The position numbers and the translations under genes were made by a program. This document shows positions 46,354 through 56,765 of a DNA stretch of 58,493 nt, piece by piece (the stretch's first letter is position 1; each line of letters opens with the position of its first letter). The stretch lies in NCBI GenBank assembly GCA_022702125.1, contig JAKOND010000024.1, positions 1 to 58,493 of the forward strand. The letters are read 5' to 3'. Source of the DNA: Burkholderiaceae bacterium (GTDB taxonomy: Bacteria; Pseudomonadota; Gammaproteobacteria; Burkholderiales; Burkholderiaceae_C). The notes beneath the pieces were generated by a model. That model did not search any database. It saw only the letters and a program-made list of their open reading frames with translations, and was not told the DNA's origin.

Positions 46354-47256
46354 CTACTTCCAGGCCAGCGTCAGCAGCTCGCGGTAGTGCGTCGGCGCGC
46401 GGCCGGTGACCGAGGCGATGCCTTCGCCGCGCACCACGTTGTCGGTCGCCAGCATCGCCAGCGTGTCGCTGCACCAAGGCACGCCGGGCAGCCGGTCGCC
46501 GACCCGCGCGCTGGTTTCGGCCACCCGGTCGGACAGCCGCACCACCCGCGCGGCCGGCAGGCCGAGCTGGTAGCGCAGGCTGGCGATGAACTCGGCCACC
46601 GTCAGCGATTCCGGCCCGCCGCACTCGACGATGCCGCGCACCCCGTCGGCCCGGTCGAGCAGCGACGCCACCGCGTCGGCCACGTCGTGCACCGACACCG
46701 GCTGGATGCGGGCGTCGAGCAGCCTGCCGGGCAGCGGCAGGATCGGCAGCCGCGCCAGGGCGACGAAGAGCGCGCTGCTGGCGCCGCCGCGGCCGAAGAC
46801 GATGCTGGGCCGCAGCGATACCGCGTCGAGGTCGTCGTCCTCGTCGAGCGCCAGCAGGTGCGATTCGGCGGCGCGCTTGGTCTCGGCGTAGCGGCTCGCG
46901 CTGTCGTCGATGCCGAGGGCGGCGATGTGGACGACGCGCCGCACCCCGGCGTCGGCGCAGGCGTCGAACAGCGCGATCGGGGTGCGGGCGTGCACCGCGT
47001 CGATCGGCCGCGCGGGCGTGTCGCGCAGCACGCCGACCGCGTTGACCACCGCGTCGATGCCGTGCAGCCGCGGCAGCCAGGTGGCGGCCTGGGTGTCGCG
47101 CGCGAAATCGACCACCGCCACCGGGTCGGTGGCGGTATGGGCGGCACGGCGCGACCGGGCCGATACGGCGGCGGTGACCCGGTGGCCCTCGCGGCGCAGG
47201 GCTTTTTCCAGGTGGCGGCCGATGAAGCCATCGGCTCCGCAGAGCAGGATGTGCAT
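46354..47256 (-). CDS. NAD(P)-binding epimerase/dehydratase-like protein
   Basis: A 300-aa extended-SDR/NmrA-like protein. It opens with the Rossmann motif [13 protein letters not shown] (residues 4-16), has a central VVHIAALG strand and the YAETKRAAE segment containing a YxxxK pair, and continues as the complex-I-assembly/nucleoside-diphosphate-sugar-epimerase type ([18 protein letters not shown]). It may bind NADPH as a structural or regulatory cofactor. The ATG at 47256 has GGAGATCG just upstream. It is the first gene of a minus-strand series leading to the channel and bioB. Confidence 0.85.
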   Translation of the reverse strand: MHILLCGADGFIGRHLEKALRREGHRVTAAVSARSRRAAHTATDPVAVVDFARDTQAATWLPRLHGIDAVVNAVGVLRDTPARPIDAVHARTPIALFDACADAGVRRVVHIAALGIDDSASRYAETKRAAESHLLALDEDDDLDAVSLRPSIVFGRGGASSALFVALARLPILPLPGRLLDARIQPVSVHDVADAVASLLDRADGVRGIVECGGPESLTVAEFIASLRYQLGLPAARVVRLSDRVAETSARVGDRLPGVPWCSDTLAMLATDNVVRGEGIASVTGRAPTHYRELLTLAWK

Positions 47257-47522
47257 GGTTCGATCTCCGATTTCGTCAGGGGCCGCCGGGAACGGCGGCG
47301 AAGGCATCTGCAATGGGTCCCGTGCAGTGTGTGCGGTGCGGGCCACGGTCCGGCAACCGTTTGTGCCGCCGGGCGGAAAAACGCCGCACGGACACCGTGC
47401 AACACATGGGCGCCGGCTTGTCCCTAGACTCGGTGCCGCGTCGCTGCCAGCGCCGTCCGGATGCCATGCGTCCGCCCCCCACGCCCCATGCGTCCGTTCC
47501 CCCCGCCTCCAGGAGACTTCCC

Positions 47523-48419
47523 ATGCATACCGACGACCTCCGCGCCGACTTCGACTCCCTGCTGCCCGGGCGCAGCACCGACAGCGGGGCCAGCCGCCGC
47601 ACCGCGCTGAAGGTGGCGCTGGGCGCGGGCTACGCCGCCGCCGCCCTGCCCATCGCCGCCCAGACCGCCATCTCCACCGCTTCCGAGGGCCTGCGCGCCG
47701 GACCGGTCACCTACCGGGTCGCGGGTTTCGACGTGCCGGCCTACATGGCCGCGCCCGAGAACCGCACCGGCGCTCCGGTGATGCTGGTGATCCAGGAGAT
47801 CTTCGGCGTGCACGAGTACATCGCCGACGTCTGCCGCCGTTTCGCCCGCGCCGGCTACTTCGCCATCGCGCCCGAGCTGTTCGCGCGCCAGGGCGACCCC
47901 AAGGGCTACACCGACATCGCCAAGCTGCAGTCCGAACTGGTGTCCAAGGTGCCGGACGCGCAGGTCATGGCCGACCTCGACGGCGCGCTCCAGTACGCGG
48001 CGTCGCAGGGCGGCGATGTCTCGCGCGCCGGCATCAACGGCTTCTGCTGGGGCGGCCGCATCGTGTGGCTGTACGCCGCGCAGGGGCCGGTCAAGGCCGG
48101 CGTCGCCTGGTACGGCCGGCTGGTGGGCAACGCCACCGCCAATACGCCGCGCCATCCGGTGGACGTGGCCGCCGGTTTGCGCGCGCCGGTGCTGGGCCTG
48201 TACGGCGGACAGGATTCCGGCATCCCGCTTGACACTATTGATAAGATGAAATCATCTTTGGCGGACGGCACCCCCGCCGCCAAGGCTTCGCAGTTCGTGG
48301 TCTATCCCGAAGCGGGCCATGCCTTCCACGCCGACTACCGCCCCAGCTACCGCAAGGCCGCGGCCGAGGACGGCTGGGCCCGCGCCCTGGCCTGGTTCGC
48401 GTCCCACGGCGTCGCCTGA
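47523..48419 (+). CDS. dienelactone hydrolase family protein, Tat signal
   Basis: A 298-aa alpha/beta hydrolase. The N-terminus has a twin-arginine signal (SRRTALKVALGAGYAAAALPIAAQ, RR at about residues 24-25), so the enzyme is probably exported folded to the periplasm. The mature part has EIFGVHEYIADVCRR, the Cys nucleophile in NGFCWGGR, an Asp in YGGQDSGIP and His in EAGHAFHADY, the Cys-Asp-His triad of dienelactone hydrolases. The ATG at 47523 has AGGAG about 10 nt upstream. No catechol-pathway gene adjoins it, so the substrate may be another lactone or ester. Confidence 0.9.
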   Translation: MHTDDLRADFDSLLPGRSTDSGASRRTALKVALGAGYAAAALPIAAQTAISTASEGLRAGPVTYRVAGFDVPAYMAAPENRTGAPVMLVIQEIFGVHEYIADVCRRFARAGYFAIAPELFARQGDPKGYTDIAKLQSELVSKVPDAQVMADLDGALQYAASQGGDVSRAGINGFCWGGRIVWLYAAQGPVKAGVAWYGRLVGNATANTPRHPVDVAAGLRAPVLGLYGGQDSGIPLDTIDKMKSSLADGTPAAKASQFVVYPEAGHAFHADYRPSYRKAAAEDGWARALAWFASHGVA

Positions 48420-48615
48420 TCCGGGCGCGCCGCCGCCGGCGCACCGCCGGGACGGGCCACGACATTGCGCATCCGCGTCTCGCGGCCACCGCGTCCGATC
48501 GTGCCGCCCGCATCGCCGGGCGGCTTTTCCCGCGCGGTGCCACGGGGCATCCGTCCGATGGACGGCACGAGGCGCACGCCGGTGCGGCGCCGAGCGCACG
48601 AGAGTTAGGTGATCG

Positions 48616-49599
48616 ATGATCCTGTTGGCAATCATTGCGGGCACGCTGGCCTGCGGCGTGGGAAGCGTCTGGGTGGCGGCGGCGCTGCTGCGCCTCGGCG
48701 CGGACGGGCGCCAGGGCGGCGGCGCGCAGCACCTGCTGAGCCTGGCGGCCGGGGCGCTGCTGGCCACCGCCTTCATGCACCTGCTGCCCGAGGCCTTCGA
48801 GTCGGTGGGCGGCCCGATCGGGGTGCACCACCTGTTCGGCGCGCTGCTGCTGGGGATCGTGTTCTTCTTCCTGCTGGACAAGGCCGAGCTCTGGCACCAC
48901 GGCCACGAGCACCATGGCGCGGGGGCGGCGGGGCACGGGCGTCACCACGGACACGGCCACGGCCCTGGCGACGGGCACGCGCACGGCCACGACCACGATC
49001 ACGATCACGGCCGTCCGCCGACCGCCGGCGGCTGGGCGGTGCTGACCGGCGACTCGGTGCACTGCATCGGCGACGGCATCCTGATCGCCTCGGCCTTCTC
49101 GGCCAACCTGTGGCTGGGCACGGTCGCGGCGCTGGCGGTGCTGGCGCACGAGGTGCCGCACCACATGGGCGACCTGATCGTGCTCCGCCAGAGCAGCTCC
49201 GACCGCCGCACCGCGCTGCTGAAGGTGTCGCTCGCCGGCGCCACCACCACCCTCGGCGGCATCGCCGGCTATTTCCTGGTGGAGCAGCTGCACGACTGGC
49301 TGCCGCTCTTCCTGGTGGTGGCGTCGAGCAGCTTCGTCTACGTGGCGCTGGCCGACCTGATCCCCCAGCTGCAGCGCCGCCTCTCGACCCGCCAGACCCT
49401 GACCCAGATCGCCTGGCTGACCGCGGGCATCCTGCTGGTCACGGCGGTGAGTTCGCTGGCGCACGGCGGGCACGGGCACGACGATCGCGCGGGTCACGAC
49501 CACGGGCATGACCACGGGCATGACCACGGGCATGACCACGGGCACGGACCCGCCCGGGAGGCGGAGCGGGTTCCCGCGTCCGCGCCGGCCGGCCGCTGA
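48616..49599 (+). CDS. ZIP family metal transporter, His-rich
   Basis: A 327-aa inner-membrane divalent-metal transporter of the ZIP family. Conserved TM-IV and TM-V motifs are HCIGDGILIA and AHEVPHHMGD, the metal-transport path. Between TM III and IV lies a long His/Gly/Asp loop (about 95-135), and a second His-rich tail (about 280-315) comes from a 12-bp DNA repeat. These would bind zinc or another divalent metal in the cytoplasm or periplasm. It imports Zn(II), Fe(II) or a related ion. Monocistronic by position, convergent with the LytTR gene downstream. Confidence 0.92.
   Translation: MILLAIIAGTLACGVGSVWVAAALLRLGADGRQGGGAQHLLSLAAGALLATAFMHLLPEAFESVGGPIGVHHLFGALLLGIVFFFLLDKAELWHHGHEHHGAGAAGHGRHHGHGHGPGDGHAHGHDHDHDHGRPPTAGGWAVLTGDSVHCIGDGILIASAFSANLWLGTVAALAVLAHEVPHHMGDLIVLRQSSSDRRTALLKVSLAGATTTLGGIAGYFLVEQLHDWLPLFLVVASSSFVYVALADLIPQLQRRLSTRQTLTQIAWLTAGILLVTAVSSLAHGGHGHDDRAGHDHGHDHGHDHGHDHGHGPAREAERVPASAPAGR
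49498..49545 (+). repeat. 12-bp tandem repeat, four units, in the ZIP gene
   Basis: Units GACCACGGGCAT at 49498, 49510 and 49522 and GACCACGGGCAC at 49534 encode Asp-His-Gly-His four times. Unit number can change by slippage and would alter the metal-binding tail. Confidence 0.9.
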
Positions 49600-49605
49600 G
49601 GCCCC

Positions 49606-50358
49606 TCAGCCGGCGAGCGCCTCGCGCACCGCGGCGGCCTGCCGGCGCGACACCGGCAGCAGCTCGGGCAGGCCGTGCAGCCGCACCGCCCAGCTCTCGC
49701 CGTCCTCGCTGTCGAAGTAATGCTTCTCCAGGGCGCGGATCGCATGGCGCGCCACCAGCGCATTGCGGTGGATGCGCAGGAAGCGCGCGCCGAAGCGCAT
49801 CTCCAGGTCGCTCAGCGAACCGTCCAGGATATGGCTCGCGGCGCGGGTCCGCACCGTGACGTACTTCAGCTCCGCCTTGAAATACAGCACCTCCGCCACC
49901 GGCACGCGCAGCGTGCGGCCGCGCTCCTGGATCACCAGCGCATCCTGCGGCGGCATGGCCGCGTCGGGGGCGCCGTCCTGCGGCTGGCTGCGCGCCGCCT
50001 TCTGCAGCGCCTGCACCAGCCTCTCCAGCCGCACCGGCTTGGTCAGGTAGTCGATGGCGTCGAGTTCGAAAGCGGTCACCGCATGGCCCGCGTTGGCGGT
50101 CACGAAGACCACCGCCGGCGGCCGGGGCCGCGCGCGCAGCGAACGGGCCAGGGCGAGGCCGTCGGTGCCGGGCATGTGGATGTCGAGCAGCACCAGGTCC
50201 ACCGGCGCGCCGGCCAGCAGCGCGCGGGCCGCGTCGGCGGTGCCGGCTTCGTAGACCATGGTGACCGGCGGCGCGCCGGGCACCGCGGCGCAGTCCGACA
50301 GCAGGGTCTGCAGGCGCTGTCGCGCGAGGGGCTCGTCGTCTACCAGGAGGATGTGCAT
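49606..50358 (-). CDS. LytTR-type response regulator, AlgR-like
   Basis: A 250-aa regulator. The receiver (1 to about 120) has the DDE acidic pocket and phosphoacceptor Asp59 in VLLDIHMPG, with Lys in LTKPVRL. The C-terminal LytTR DNA-binding domain (about 145-248) contains EVLYFKAELKYVTVRT, HRNALVARHAI and LPVSRRQ. It lies downstream of the matching membrane kinase, 67 nt apart, the pair being the AlgZ/AlgR arrangement next to argH. In relatives it controls surface polymers, motility or virulence; targets here are unknown. Confidence 0.92.
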   Translation of the reverse strand: MHILLVDDEPLARQRLQTLLSDCAAVPGAPPVTMVYEAGTADAARALLAGAPVDLVLLDIHMPGTDGLALARSLRARPRPPAVVFVTANAGHAVTAFELDAIDYLTKPVRLERLVQALQKAARSQPQDGAPDAAMPPQDALVIQERGRTLRVPVAEVLYFKAELKYVTVRTRAASHILDGSLSDLEMRFGARFLRIHRNALVARHAIRALEKHYFDSEDGESWAVRLHGLPELLPVSRRQAAAVREALAG

Positions 50359-50425
50359 GGTCGCGGAGGGGCAGGGCGGGTGGATGGGGCGCGCGGCGGG
50401 CGCCGGGCGACGGGTCGGGCGCTCG

Positions 50426-51583
50426 TCAGCCGGCGTCCAGCGGGATCTGCAGGCGGACGCAGTAGGTGCCGTCGCGCGGGCCGGCCTGCATCCGGGCCTC
50501 GACATCGTGCAGCAATTGCAGCCGGTCGCGCACATTGTCCAGGGCAATGCCATGGCCGCGTTGCGGCGCCGCATCGTCCGCGGGCGCGCCGTCCGGTCCG
50601 GGCGGCGGCGGAGCGGGCAGGGTGTTCTCGATCTTGACCACCACCACCGCGCCGCGCCGCTCGGTCGAGACCAGGATGCGGCCGCCCTCGGCGCTGGGCT
50701 CGACCCCGTGCACCACCGCGTTCTCCACCAGCGGCTGCAGCAGCAGCGGCGGCAGGCGGGCGGCGCCGGCCGCGGGGTCGAGCGCCCAGCGCACCCGCAG
50801 CCGCTCGCCGAAGCGCACCTGCTCGATCGCCAGGTAGTGCTGCGCCAGCAGGATCTCCTGCGCCAGCGTGGTGGACTGGCCCGGGTCGGCCAGCGCATGG
50901 CGGAACAGGTCGCTCAGGTCCTCCAGCAGCGCCTCGGCCCGGGCCGGCTCGGCGCGCACCAGGGCGATGGCGCTGTTGAGGGTGTTGAACAGGAAGTGCG
51001 GCCGGATGCGGGCCTGCAGCTCGGCCAGCCGCGCGGCGGCGGCGGCCGGCATGCGGCCGCGCGCCCGCAACGCCAGCAGCGACGCCATCGCCAGCGCCAG
51101 CAGCGCGCCCGCGCAGGCCGACGCCAGCCAGGGCTGGGCCGCGGCGTCGGCCAGCCCGTCGCCCACCGGCAGGGCGCGCGCCAGCGTCCGCAGCGCGCAG
51201 CCGCACAGGCCCGCCAGCGCGCCGAGCGCGGTGGCCGCCGCCACCTGCGGCCCGGGCGCGGCCCGCGCCAGCACCCGCCGGGCCCCGCAGGCTGCCAGCA
51301 GCCACAGGAGCGTCGCCGGCAGCATCACCGCGGTGAGCTGGGTCCACTGCGCCAGCCAGGCCAGCGGCGTGGCCGCGAAGAACATGGCCGCGATCGCCGC
51401 GACCAGCTCCACCAGGCCTACCGCCCGCAGCACCACGCCGGGATGGCAGGCATCGAGCACCGGCAGCGCCGCCGGCGCGCGGGCACCGGCCGGCTGCGGG
51501 GCGCGGCCGGGCGCGGTTCGCGGGGCCGGAGCGTCGGCGGCGGGCGGGACCGATAAAATTTGCGCGTCTTTCACAGCAGGCAT
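50426..51583 (-). CDS. LytS/AlgZ-type sensor histidine kinase
   Basis: A 385-aa membrane kinase. After a Pro/Ala-rich N-terminus (1-45), about four TM helices (about 50-170) precede a His_kinase domain with [16 protein letters not shown] (His196 phosphoacceptor) and an ATPase domain ([17 protein letters not shown], then [17 protein letters not shown]). It phosphorylates the regulator encoded just downstream. The start ATG at 51583 faces argH: the argH -10 candidate falls inside this coding region, so transcripts of the two genes overlap head to head. Confidence 0.91.
   Translation of the reverse strand: MPAVKDAQILSVPPAADAPAPRTAPGRAPQPAGARAPAALPVLDACHPGVVLRAVGLVELVAAIAAMFFAATPLAWLAQWTQLTAVMLPATLLWLLAACGARRVLARAAPGPQVAAATALGALAGLCGCALRTLARALPVGDGLADAAAQPWLASACAGALLALAMASLLALRARGRMPAAAAARLAELQARIRPHFLFNTLNSAIALVRAEPARAEALLEDLSDLFRHALADPGQSTTLAQEILLAQHYLAIEQVRFGERLRVRWALDPAAGAARLPPLLLQPLVENAVVHGVEPSAEGGRILVSTERRGAVVVVKIENTLPAPPPPGPDGAPADDAAPQRGHGIALDNVRDRLQLLHDVEARMQAGPRDGTYCVRLQIPLDAG
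51554..51559 (+). promoter_or_regulatory. TAAAAT -10 candidate for argH, inside the kinase gene
   Basis: Plus-strand TAAAAT in the only A/T-rich stretch upstream of argH. The start site would be near 51566, giving a leader of about 70 nt antisense to the first codons of the AlgZ-type kinase. No good -35 is seen. Confidence 0.4.
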
Positions 51584-51636
51584 CCGGGGCGGCGCGATCG
51601 CGCTTCGGGTGTTGTCACCGGATCATTGTCCCCCCC

Positions 51637-53091
<1,455 letters not shown>

Positions 53092-53163
53092 CCGGCGCGC
53101 CGGGCGCGCCATGACCCGCGGCCGGGGCCGCGGAACGATCCACCGACCCGAGGCGTTGAGGAC

Positions 53164-53838
53164 ATGAGACTGCTCATCGTGGAGGACGACCCCGGCCTCG
53201 GGGAGGCGCTGTCGGCGGGCCTGCGCCAGCTCGGGCACGTGGTGGACTGGTTCGCCGACGGGAAGCAGGCCGACGCCGCGTTCGACGGCAACCATTTCGA
53301 CGCCGTCGTCCTCGACCTCGGTCTGCCGAACGGCGACGGCTTGCTCTGGCTGCAGCGCTGGCGTGCGCGGTCCGTCCGCAGCCCGGTCCTCATCCTCACC
53401 GCGCGCGACGAGGTCGAGCAGCGCGTCCGGGGCCTCGACGCGGGCGCCGACGACTACCTGGTCAAGCCGATCGCCATCGACGAGCTGGCCGCGCGCATCC
53501 GGGCCTTCGTGCGCCGCTCGGCCGGCCACGCCCAGGCCCTGTGGCAGCACGGGGCGCTGCGCTACGACCCCGCCCGCAAGACCGTCGCCTGGAGGGGCAA
53601 CCCGGTCGAGCTGACCGGCCGGGAGATCGCCCTGCTGGAGGCGTTCCTGACCGAGCCCGGGCGCGTGCTGTCGAAGTCGTACCTGCAGAACAAGCTCTAC
53701 GACTGGGACGGCAGCGGCCCGGAGAGCAACACGCTGGAGGTCTACATCTACAACCTGCGGCGCAAGATCGCGCCGGAGGTCGTGCGCACCATCCGCGGCG
53801 TCGGCTACGCGCTCGGCAGCGGGGAGCCGGCCCCGTGA
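53164..53838 (+). CDS. OmpR/PhoB-family response regulator
   Basis: A 224-aa regulator of the QseB/PmrA/TctD branch. The receiver (1 to about 118) has acids at 8-9, phosphoacceptor Asp51 in VVLDLGLPNGDG and Lys in DYLVKPI. A C-terminal winged helix (about 127-220) contains LTGREIALLEAFL and the ESNTLEVYIYNLRRKI recognition helix. Its stop overlaps the kinase GTG start (GTGA), so it is coupled with the following sensor kinase. Signal unknown; members sense metals, cationic peptides, carboxylates or hormones. Confidence 0.93.
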   Translation: MRLLIVEDDPGLGEALSAGLRQLGHVVDWFADGKQADAAFDGNHFDAVVLDLGLPNGDGLLWLQRWRARSVRSPVLILTARDEVEQRVRGLDAGADDYLVKPIAIDELAARIRAFVRRSAGHAQALWQHGALRYDPARKTVAWRGNPVELTGREIALLEAFLTEPGRVLSKSYLQNKLYDWDGSGPESNTLEVYIYNLRRKIAPEVVRTIRGVGYALGSGEPAP

Positions 53839-55211
53839 GCCTGCAGCGCCGGCTCATGCTCTACCTGCTGGCGTGCGCGCCGGTGGTGTGGTGCATCGCG
53901 CTGGCCATCACCGCGCACCGGGCGAGCCACGAGATCCACGAGCTCTACGACACCGAGCTCATCCGGCTGGCGCGCCAGGTCCAGTCCACGCTGCCGGAAG
54001 CCCCCAGCGCCGCGCTGACCCCCCTGCGCATGCTGCTGCCGAAGAAGGGCGAGCGCGGCGCGGGCGAGGCCGACCTGCGGGACCTCGCGATCGCGGTCTG
54101 GGACCGCCAGGGCCGCCTGACGCTGGCCGACCGCGAGGGGGTCGAGATCGAGCGGCTGCCCGACGCCTCGGGCTTCGTCGACGCGGTCATCGGCAGGCAG
54201 CCGTGGCGGATCTACTACCTGCAGTCGCCCACCGGCCAGTGGCTGGTCGCGGCGGGGCAGAAATCGCACGAGCGCGACGAACTGATCTACGCGCTCACCT
54301 TCAGCCAGCTCCTGCCGTGGGTCATCGTGCTGCCGGTGCTGCTCGCGGTCATGGCGTGGGCGGTGCGGCGGGCGCTCTCGCCCCTGTACCGGCTGACCCG
54401 CGACCTCGCGTCGCGCAAGGCGGACGACCTGCTGCCGGTGCCGGACGTCCGGGCGCCGAGCGAGCTGCGGCCGCTCGTCGGCGCGATGAACGGGCTCTTC
54501 TCCCGGATCGAGGCCCTGCTGCAGCGCGAGCGCCGCTTCACCGCCGACGCGGCGCACGAGCTGCGCACGCCGCTGGCCGTCCTGCTGGCGCAGTGGGACG
54601 TGGTGCGCCGCACCCGCGACCCGCGGGAGCGCGAGCAGGCCGAGGCGCGCTTCAGCGCCGGCCTGCAGCGCATGGACCGCCTGGTCACGCAGATGCTCGC
54701 GCTGTCCCGGGCGGACACGGCGCGCATGCCCGATCCGGTCCCGATCGACTGGACGCGCGTGGTCGAGGAGGCGGTCAACGGGTGCCTGGCCATCGCCGAG
54801 CGCCGCGGGATCGCGCTCGCCTGCGACTGGCCGGAGGACGGCGTGCCGCCGCTGCCGCTCGAAGGCGACGCGGGCCTGATGGCGGTGCTGCTGCGCAACC
54901 TGCTGGACAACGGCGCCCGCTACGCGCCGGAAGGCACGGCGGTGACGATCCGCCTCGGCCCCGACCGCCTGGAGGTCGACAACCCCGGGCCCGGCCTGAC
55001 GCCGGCGCAGCGCGCGGCGATGGGCCGGCGCTTCTCCCGGGCGGACGGGCAGGCCGAGAGCGGCAGCGGGCTCGGGGTGTCGATCGTGCAGCGCATCGCC
55101 GAGCTGCACGGCCTGGGCCTGTCGTACGGCACGCTGGCGGACGGCACCGGGGTGCGCGCCGTCCTCGCGCGCCGCGACGGCGCGGCGCCGGGCGGGCGGC
55201 TCAGCGCCTGA
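53835..55211 (+). CDS. sensor histidine kinase, partner of the OmpR-type regulator
   Basis: A 458-aa inner-membrane kinase. TM1 is at about 7-28 and TM2 at about 158-177, bracketing a periplasmic domain of about 130 residues of the 2CSK_N type found in TctE/QseC-like kinases. A HAMP-like segment follows (about 180-230), then the H-box DAAHELRTPLAVL (His241), N-box NLLDNGARYAPEG and glycine box SGLGVSIVQRIAELH. GTG at 53835 overlaps the regulator stop by 4 nt. Its last 11 nt overlap the convergent TPR gene. Regulator-kinase coupling implies a fixed ratio; the ligand is unknown. Confidence 0.92.
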   Translation: MSLQRRLMLYLLACAPVVWCIALAITAHRASHEIHELYDTELIRLARQVQSTLPEAPSAALTPLRMLLPKKGERGAGEADLRDLAIAVWDRQGRLTLADREGVEIERLPDASGFVDAVIGRQPWRIYYLQSPTGQWLVAAGQKSHERDELIYALTFSQLLPWVIVLPVLLAVMAWAVRRALSPLYRLTRDLASRKADDLLPVPDVRAPSELRPLVGAMNGLFSRIEALLQRERRFTADAAHELRTPLAVLLAQWDVVRRTRDPREREQAEARFSAGLQRMDRLVTQMLALSRADTARMPDPVPIDWTRVVEEAVNGCLAIAERRGIALACDWPEDGVPPLPLEGDAGLMAVLLRNLLDNGARYAPEGTAVTIRLGPDRLEVDNPGPGLTPAQRAAMGRRFSRADGQAESGSGLGVSIVQRIAELHGLGLSYGTLADGTGVRAVLARRDGAAPGGRLSA

Positions 55212-55929
55212 CCTTGTCCAGCAGGGCGCGGGCTTCCTCGCGCCGGCCCGCATCGGCGATCTGGCGGCCGGGCCGGGGCGGCGCGTTTACCGCTTTCTCC
55301 AGGTACGGCACCGCCTCGTCCGGGCGCTTGGTTTCCACCAGGTATTCGCCGTAGAAGAAGTTCGGGTCGATGCCGCGCGGATTGAGCGACAGGGCCTTCT
55401 GCAGCAGTTCCCGCGCCTTGTCCTTGTCGCCGAAGGCGACGGGCCAGCCGGGCACCTTGTAGTACAGCACGCCCAGGCTGTTGTAGGCCGAGCCGTCGAG
55501 CGCCGCGCCGTCGATGCGGATGGCGTTCTCGTAGAGCGTCCTGGCCTGCTTGACCAGGCCCAGCGCGCCCAGCCCGCCCTTCTCGCCCGCGAGCGAGCTG
55601 ACGACGATGCCCTCCCAGACCAGCGGCGCGGCCTGGTTGGGGTGGGCCTCGCTGATGCCGTGCGCCTTGGCGGCCAGCGCCTCGAAGCGCTTCTCGCGTT
55701 CGGCCGCCGGGGTCTGGTAGCGGATGACTTCCCAGTCGTGCTGCAGCTCGGCGACCGCGTCGTCCGCGCCGGCCGCCCGGGCCCAGGGGCTGGCGCCCAG
55801 GGCCGCGGCCATGCCGAGCGCGGACAGCCCGCGGGTCAGGAGGGCGCGCCGCGTCGTGCGGGCCGGCCGGCCCGCGACGGTCTCGGCGCGGAAGGAGGGA
55901 AGGGACGGCCGGGGGGATTCGTGGTGCAT
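55201..55929 (-). CDS. Tat-exported TPR-like protein
   Basis: A 242-aa protein with an N-terminal twin-arginine signal (TTRRALLTRGLSALGMAAALGASPWARA) and helical repeats resembling TPRs: AYNSLGVLYYKVPGWP, ARELLQKALSLNPRGIDPNFFYGEYLVE and EAVPYLEKAVNAP. It is probably periplasmic and holds or organises a partner protein. It is the last gene of the minus-strand series that starts with the AMP-ligase, 53 nt after the SDR stop. The function is unknown. Confidence 0.82.
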   Translation of the reverse strand: MHHESPRPSLPSFRAETVAGRPARTTRRALLTRGLSALGMAAALGASPWARAAGADDAVAELQHDWEVIRYQTPAAEREKRFEALAAKAHGISEAHPNQAAPLVWEGIVVSSLAGEKGGLGALGLVKQARTLYENAIRIDGAALDGSAYNSLGVLYYKVPGWPVAFGDKDKARELLQKALSLNPRGIDPNFFYGEYLVETKRPDEAVPYLEKAVNAPPRPGRQIADAGRREEARALLDKVRR

Positions 55930-55982
55930 GGAAAGGACTCGCGTCGGAAAGTGGTGTCGGGGGGAGGGCAGCGGGGACCGGT

Positions 55983-56765
55983 TCAGCCCAGGTGGGCGCG
56001 GTGCTTGGCGAATGCGCCGTCGAGCAGGGTCGGCGCCAGCCCGTTGAGGCGGACCGCCAGCTTCTCCGGGAAGCCCAGGAAGCGTTCGGCGCCGCGGCCC
56101 TCCAGCAGGCCCAGCAGGGCCCGGGCCACGGCCTCGGGCGGGTCCGACCGCATGTCCGTGGCCTCGTTGTAGGCGACGGCTTCGGGCGAATTGAAGGCGG
56201 TGCGGGTGCTGCGCGGCCCCAGGTACTTCACCGCGACGGCGGTGTCGAGCAGTTCCCGGCGCAGCGCTTCGGCGAAGCCGCGCAGGCCGAACTTGCTGGC
56301 GCCGTACACGCTGTAGCCCGGCAGGCCCAGGCGGCCCAGCACCGAGCCCATGCAGATGACCTGCGCCGCCGGCTGGGCCAGCAGGTGGGGCAGCAGGGCC
56401 TGGGTCAGCAGCACCGGCGCGACCAGGTTCGTGCCCAGCACCCGGGCGCTGTGCTCCAGGGTGTCGTCCGCCAGCCGGCCGAAGCGGGCCATGCCGGCGT
56501 TGTGCACCACCACGTTGCAGCCCCACTCCTGCGCGGCCAGGGCCAGCGCCGCGATCCGGGCGGGCGATTCGAGGTCGACTTCCCGCCACACCGCGCGGTC
56601 CTCGCCCGCGCGCGTCCGCAGTTCCTGCGTCTGCGCCGCCAGCCGGGCCGGGTCGCGGCCGGCCAGCATCACGCGGGCGCCGGCATCCGCCAGCGCCGCG
56701 GCCACGACCCGGCCGATGCCGCCGCTGGCGCCGGTGAGCAGCACGCGCGCGTCGCGGGCCTTCAC
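55983..56765 (-). CDS. SDR family oxidoreductase
   Basis: A 260-aa short-chain dehydrogenase. The nucleotide motif is LLTGASGGIGRVVA, and it has HNAGMA, a catalytic Ser in CMGSVLG and the YGASK (YxxxK) pair. The C-terminal third is longer than a minimal SDR and contains GPRSTRTAFNSPE and a basic tail. The start overlaps the stop of the diiron-like gene by 4 nt (ATGA). It likely reduces or oxidises a product of the ligase and diiron steps. Confidence 0.88.
   Translation of the reverse strand: MKARDARVLLTGASGGIGRVVAAALADAGARVMLAGRDPARLAAQTQELRTRAGEDRAVWREVDLESPARIAALALAAQEWGCNVVVHNAGMARFGRLADDTLEHSARVLGTNLVAPVLLTQALLPHLLAQPAAQVICMGSVLGRLGLPGYSVYGASKFGLRGFAEALRRELLDTAVAVKYLGPRSTRTAFNSPEAVAYNEATDMRSDPPEAVARALLGLLEGRGAERFLGFPEKLAVRLNGLAPTLLDGAFAKHRAHLG

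Noticed and set aside
49498-49545. Possible CRISPR-like or minisatellite array
   Set aside because: Units are contiguous, 12 bp long, in frame and encode a His-rich tail; there are no spacers or cas genes.
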